This document shows, one piece after another, positions 59,883 to 64,000 of a stretch of DNA of 64,000 nucleotides. The DNA is from Pogostemon cablin (Eukaryota; Streptophyta; Magnoliopsida; Lamiales; Lamiaceae), in assembly GCA_023678885.1 (NCBI GenBank), contig CM042954.1, positions 2,974,198-3,038,197 on the forward strand. The letters are read 5' to 3'. The notes under the pieces were generated by a model. That model saw nothing but the letters and a program-made list of their open reading frames with translations, did not search any database and had not been told where the DNA came from. The translations under genes were made by a program, and so were the position numbers. Position 1 is the stretch's first letter. Every line of letters begins with the position of its first letter.

Positions 59883-59884
<2 letters not shown>
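59364..59884. other. CACTA internal DNA right of the nested Gypsy
   Basis: It continues 48541-48715 after removal of the Gypsy. On the minus strand an open frame without ATG runs from about 59460 across the empty site into the Ala-rich triplication. The remainder, to 59884, is AT-rich with no gene seen. Confidence 0.35.

Positions 59885-59887
<3 letters not shown>

Positions 59888-59957
<70 letters not shown>
59888..59957. repeat. (AT)n microsatellite
   Basis: About 35 uninterrupted AT units, just inside the right subterminal region of the CACTA element. Confidence 0.95.
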
Positions 59958-59962
<5 letters not shown>

Positions 59963-59984
59963 CTTATAGTATATGAAAAAATCA

Positions 59985-60275
59985 TTATAACAATTTAAGA
60001 CAACATATATTACATATATGTTGTCTTTGTGCGTAAAAATTTTTTATGACAACATATGTTGTCATATATGTTGTCTTATAATAAATTACCTTGAAAAATA
60101 ACATATATGACTACACATTAAGACAACACCTGTCAATATGTGTTGTCTTTGTGCGTTCAAAAAATTTAAGATTACATATATATTTAAGACAACATATATA
60201 AAGCATACAACTACACATATTTTTTTATCTACGTAGTGTATTCACTGGTGTCTTAATGCTTTTTTTGCTGTAGTG
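59985..60275. repeat. Right subterminal repeats and TIR of CACTA
   Basis: Repeated TAAGACAACATATAT and ATATGTTGTCTTTGTGCG units in both directions are followed by the TIR (about 60247-60275) ending GCTGTAGTG. They mirror 44252-44580. Confidence 0.88.
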
Positions 60276-60278
60276 AGT

Positions 60279-60960
60279 TTACTTGGGGTATATCTTCTTG
60301 TACAATTGGTAATATACTTTGTGTTTTCCTCTCACATCCTTTAGAACAATTTATACATAGGTTTGTGATTTATTATATAATCCTTTTTCAAAAATCTACT
60401 GTTTGTGTTAACAATCACCCTTTGGTCTTTATGACTATATCAAATAAACTATCCTTCATTTTTCTAGGATATCCCACAAACAGACAAACATCCTTACGAC
60501 ATGATGTTTCTAGGGCAAACCCATAAAATGAATTTAGTAATTCCAAATAACTCATCATCTATCTAACAATTTCCATAAGAGTCTTATACCTTCTGTTCGC
60601 CACACCATTCGGCTGGGGTTTGCCCAATGTTGCCAACTTGAAATTCAATCCCAACCTCTGATAAATAGCTCATGAACTATCCTAAAAAGTGCTTGATATA
60701 TTTTCGACGACCCTTCACCTCATGAGCCATGCACTTTTGAATTAATCATAGTATTAAGACTTGCGGTGCATCAAAGTATATCTAACCACCTCTCGCCTGG
60801 ATAGTCTTAGGACCGCATAAATCAGAATAAATCAATTCCATCATATCTTTGGCTCTACACCCCTTTGCCTTGAAAAGGCAATCATGACCTAGTTTCAGAT
60901 GCCAAAGGTATGTTTGATTCATATCTGAAGGTTCCTTTCTCTTATTAGGATTAGAAGACG
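60279..60960 (-). pseudogene. Copy E integrase, part 2
   Basis: It continues 44060-44251. It matches 31540-32350 of copy D, but about 110 bases of the GAG-pre-integrase zinc region are missing: 'YLWHLKLGHDCLFKAKGCRAKD' joins its start directly to the integrase start 'MMELIYSDLCGPK'. Many stops lie in the core. Confidence 0.7.
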
Positions 60961-61640
60961 TGTTATCATTACAATTTGTTGCATCTGTGGGATAGATATA
61001 ATTTAAGAGTGTATAAATTGTTACCAACGTACCATAACAGATTATAGCTCCATTCCTCATCACTATGACCATCTCATTTAAATTAAATGGAGTATCCATC
61101 CGTAAATGCATAGAAACTGAAATGAAATTTTTTATATGAAAACGTACGTAAAGATAATTTCTCAAAATCAAACGTTTATTCCTATCATAAAATAGATAAA
61201 CAACTCCACTGCAACAGCCACTACTTTTGTAGCTTACCCATGTACTCATTAATCTCATCATCACTTAGTTACAGGCTTTTAGTGATTCCGATATCTACAC
61301 ACAACGTGTCAGTAGATGTCATCATCAATCATGCTTCAACAACTAGTGAATGAGATACTAACCTTGTTCACTTCTTGATGAAATTGACTTTCCTTCGCCA
61401 TATGTTTTCTCAGAAGTTTCCCACCAAGTACAATTAACCTCTCGTAACTCAGGTGGAACTTACTCAAAATATCTTGATAAACTATGGAGAATAAAATTGA
61501 TCTAGGTTTCCCTTTCAATTTTTACTCCATGTTTTTCAAATTCATTCATTAAGTCAACCATGACCGCTTGCCTTTTTAATTAACTTACTCAAGTATCTGA
61601 AGAGTGGTATGAGATTGACCATCATATTTCTATGAACCTC
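60960..61640 (-). pseudogene. Copy E gag and protease remnant
   Basis: The longest open frame left in family W (60782-61264, 160 codons) spans the post-protease part ('ISVSMHLRMDTPFNLNEMVIV') into integrase. The gag remnant is at 61300-61640, including 'MKGKPRSILFSIVYQ'. No protease DTGA-type motif is intact. Confidence 0.65.
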
Positions 61641-62039
61641 TCATCTCTTTACTAGAGACTTAAATAGACACTAGAGGACATCTTTAGTGAGAACAAATGT
61701 TTTCCTAAGCAGTAAGAATCGAAACCAAGATTCTTTTCTAATCACCTAATTTTGGACCAGTAAATATAATTTCTTTTAGTAAACAATAAGCGAGATAAAA
61801 CCATTTAAAAATACAGAGAATCACGTAAATAAATACACCGATCAAATCCTTCGAATTTATCCATTTATATTGATTCCCTCAAAACAATATAAAATAAAAT
61901 TCACCGACATCTCAAGTACCGTGAGTCTGCATACCATGATAGTGTGGACGTATACAAACCCGAACATTTACAAGAGAATATTTTACCTATTAATTTCATT
62001 TATCAACCTAACCTCATGACAAAATAATTAATAGTCGGT

Positions 62040-62335
62040 TCCTCTTTACCCATGCAAATAACAGTAGTGACTCCGATGGGGAGGATACTTATTATTTGCA
62101 GCTGAGTGTACACCATTATTTGATCCCAAGTCCATTACGTAAGCTTGTGTGCCTTACAAATGGACAAGTACATACGCGCTCGGATAACTTCCTACAATCA
62201 TCATAAAGAAGTTTGTACCAGTGATCCGTGAATAAACTCATCCGATGGGGAGGAAGACACTATAGCCAATGCACAAGTTTATTCACATCACTTACAAACC
62301 AATAATGGGGGCCACCGAAATTATTTACCAATCCC
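62040..62335 (-). other. Leader hairpins of copy E
   Basis: H3 is near 62050-62101 and one H1-type hairpin (arms GTGAATAAACT/AGTTTATTCAC) near 62221-62297; H2 is missing. The loop motif CCTCCCCATCGGA is kept in both. The flanks match copies B and D. Confidence 0.55.
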
Positions 62336-62539
62336 CTCTCCCACTTAGTTATTTAACACTGAGAGTTTTTACATGCATATAATATTTGATATAAAATACG
62401 TAACCATCATGCTCCTATTACACCAATTAATGCAGTAAATCAGAGAGAATCATGCATACATATATAACAATAATCAAATAATTAAATCAACTATAACAGT
62501 TATCAGCGAATTCGATTGTTCGCCACCAAGCACAAATGT

Positions 62540-62820
62540 CGACAAAGACCTCCAGATTATCAAACTTTCAAAAATCTCCAGATTATCAAATTTTCGAAAC
62601 TATCCATATCGACCATCGATATCTTCCAGATTATTGAAAACATCGATATTAACCAGATTATCAAATTTTAAAAATTTTCAGATTATCAGATTTTCGAAAC
62701 TATCAATATCGACTGTCGATATCAACTGTCTATATCGTCCAGATTATCCAAAACATAGATATCGATCAGATTATCAAAATCATTGATATCGTCCAGATCA
62801 TTAAAATCATCAATATGGAC
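62540..62820 (-). repeat. GATAATCTGG array in leader of copy E
   Basis: About ten imperfect units with GATAATCTGG (minus strand), mixed with GATATCGAT palindromes. It is the same family as 3160-3840 of copy B but shorter. Confidence 0.8.
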
Positions 62821-62999
62821 ATGCAAATATATATAACAATAATAGACAATTAAATCAATTATGGCAGTTATATATCACAAATTAAATCGCCACTAAATAA
62901 GGAAGTATTGTCCGACACTCTAGCTGTTGAACCGATGCCTTACGCAATAAGTAGGATTACCTGCGCCCTAAGTCGTTCATCATTATGGATTGCATTGAC

Positions 63000-63560
63000 C
63001 CGGATCACGCCAGAACACGTCGCACGAAAATGAAATTTCCTGCCCACACTACACGCCGGCCAGGCACCATGCACCACTCGTGCAGCTGATCAGCAAGACC
63101 CGTGCTGAACCCACGTAGTTGCGGCCCGCCATCAAATGCGTGCAAGCCAGGCAGTCACTCTACATGCCGGCACGACTCGTGCCGTGTATCCTGCAGCTTC
63201 AGTACGCCTTCGATGCCCGTCCAGCTGCAGACCGTGCTGCATTACGCCTGTCTCAATTTCCTGCTGGCACAATTCGTGCAGGCCATTATCTCTAGTCATT
63301 CCGACGAAGCTTCCAAGTCGTGATGCTTCCTTGCCGCCCATCCAGTGTCGTTCGCTTGTCGTGCGTGCCAGGTCACTGCTTGTCAGTGCCGCACGACCCA
63401 CGCACACCTGCCGCACGTCATCACTTATCCGCTGGCACGACTCGTGCCAACCTTTGGCATGACTCGTGCAACCTGGTATTTTCGCCCATCCGTCTGCAGC
63501 TGCTGCCCATGCCGTCGTGAGCCGCCGTGAGTCGCGCCAGCAGTCTCTCGCTGGTAGTCG
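63000..63560 (-). repeat. GC-rich segment with GCACGACTCGTGC palindromes (copy E)
   Basis: GC-rich DNA with five variants of the palindrome GGCACGACTCGTGCC, near 63079, 63172, 63267, 63433 and 63458. Open frames of up to 173 codons on both strands follow from the composition and show no known domain. Confidence 0.6.
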
Positions 63561-63692
63561 AAATTCATTGACGACAATCATACTAACGTATCCGGATAGA
63601 GTATTCAACAAGAAACAATAATTTCTAAACACTAGTCCACGTTTGCCACACAAACCCTAGCCTAACATTTCACGCTTTACCACAAAATCGAA

Positions 63693-63704
63693 GATCTGAT
63701 ACCA
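63693..63704 (-). other. Primer binding site of copy E
   Basis: The minus strand reads TGGTATCAGATC, one base off the family-W PBS, two bases from the LTR. Confidence 0.85.
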
Positions 63705-63706
63705 AT

Positions 63707-64000
63707 TGTTGGCATTCGATCATTTGGTTAACGTGAACCGTTAGGGTTCCATATGATTCTATATCAGCAGAAGCAAGAACATAAAATCATACCCTTTCAC
63801 ATGAGTATGTTGAAGAAGAGAAAAAATTCTCGCCGGTAGCATGCATAACTTCATTATTTTGGACATAACTTCCTCATCCAAACTCCGATTTGAGTGATTT
63901 TTGAGCCAAAATGATTATCTCTTCCGTGGCTTTCCTAAAACGTATCACACAAATAGTTTGGAGTTACACATGATTTTAGAAAAATTATGGAAGTTGACAA
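63707..64000 (-). repeat. Copy E 5' LTR, cut by the window end
   Basis: On the plus strand it starts TGTTGGCATTCGATCATTTG and is colinear with 15676 and 35390 onward. Only about 294 of an expected 1390 bases are in the window. Confidence 0.9.

Larger units (their letters stand above)
44252..60275. mobile_element. CACTA (En/Spm) transposon, non-autonomous, TSD AGT
   Basis: The terminal inverted repeats begin CACTACAACAATAAAGCATT (44252) and, on the other strand, CACTACAGCAAAAAAAGCAT (from 60275). The 3-base TSD is AGT (44249-44251, 60276-60278), and the uninterrupted target is seen in copy D (GCAGTTTACC near 31535). Both ends have subterminal repeats with a GACAACATATATGTTGTC theme. Without the nested Gypsy it is about 5.4 kb. 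No transposase domain was recognised, so it is probably mobilised in trans. Confidence 0.93.
43134..64000 (-). mobile_element. Copia family W copy E, 3' truncated, split by CACTA
   Basis: Minus-strand family-W internal DNA at 43134-44251 and 60276-63706, followed by the start of its 5' LTR (63707 to window end). The final RNase H segment, polypurine tract and 3' LTR are absent: the copy joins LINE sequence directly at about 43125-43133. A CACTA transposon interrupts the integrase region with TSD AGT. The leader combines the GATAATCTGG array of copy B with a GC-rich segment. Confidence 0.88.

Noticed and set aside
63132..63653. 173-codon minus-strand ORF
   Set aside because: It lies in the GC-rich palindrome-bearing leader of copy E, overlaps frames on the other strand and shows no domain.
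1..64000. Host genes, tRNA, rRNA or small RNA genes
   Set aside because: I looked on both strands for exon-like coding runs outside elements and for tRNA-like cloverleaf motifs; only primer-binding-site complements to tRNA ends were found.

Overview
This 64 kb window is plant nuclear DNA made almost entirely of transposable elements. The evidence is plant-type Copia and Gypsy LTR retrotransposons primed by tRNA-iMet or tRNA-Asp, a plant L1-type LINE with the zf-RVT C-terminus, a CACTA transposon, a hAT-type MITE and GTGAGACC-type short repeats. No intact host gene, rRNA, tRNA or CRISPR array was recognised. A eudicot is likely, but the species cannot be fixed from the sequence.

Layout. 1-790: 3' part of an unidentified LTR. 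791-9344: one Copia family (here 'family W', LTR about 1.39 kb) in tandem: a pol tail (copy A), a shared LTR, a nearly complete but decayed copy B and a second LTR. 9345-15459: a different Copia element (F) with a 0.47 kb 3' LTR, no 5' LTR and an unrecognised 135-residue ORF at its front. 15569-17400: short GTGAGACC repeats holding a solo family-W LTR with TSD AGACC. 17401-43124: an old LINE cut in two inside the reverse-transcriptase domain by a 22 kb insertion. That insertion is family-W copy C (19429-41611, TSD AGAAG/AGAAA). It holds a reverse-oriented non-autonomous Gypsy with only a gag (22768-37161, TSD TACAC). The Gypsy in turn carries a hAT-like MITE in one LTR (TSD CGTTCAAT) and family-W copy D in the other (TSD AATAT). 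43134-64000: family-W copy E on the minus strand, fused to the broken 3' end of the LINE and split by a CACTA transposon (44252-60275, TSD AGT). The CACTA element is itself split by a 10.6 kb chromovirus-like Gypsy (48721-59358, TSD TGACG).

The target-site duplications give an insertion order: LINE, then copy C, then gag-only Gypsy, then copy D; and separately copy E, then CACTA, then the chromovirus-like Gypsy. None of the polyproteins is intact. The least damaged is the chromovirus-like Gypsy, which has a few stops and two frameshifts and LTRs that look nearly identical.

The most interesting material is in family W. Three of four copies with a readable RT active site share YVDS instead of YVDD with the same serine codon, which suggests a lineage spread by RT supplied in trans. 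The long leader between primer site and gag has a conserved set of hairpins with compensatory base changes. Next to it is a segment replaced from copy to copy by unrelated tandem arrays or GC-rich DNA. Two further candidates are an uncharacterised 163-residue ORF upstream of gag in the chromovirus-like Gypsy and the 135-residue ORF ahead of element F. All boundaries not marked by a TSD, PBS or LTR end are approximate, because they come from reading by eye.
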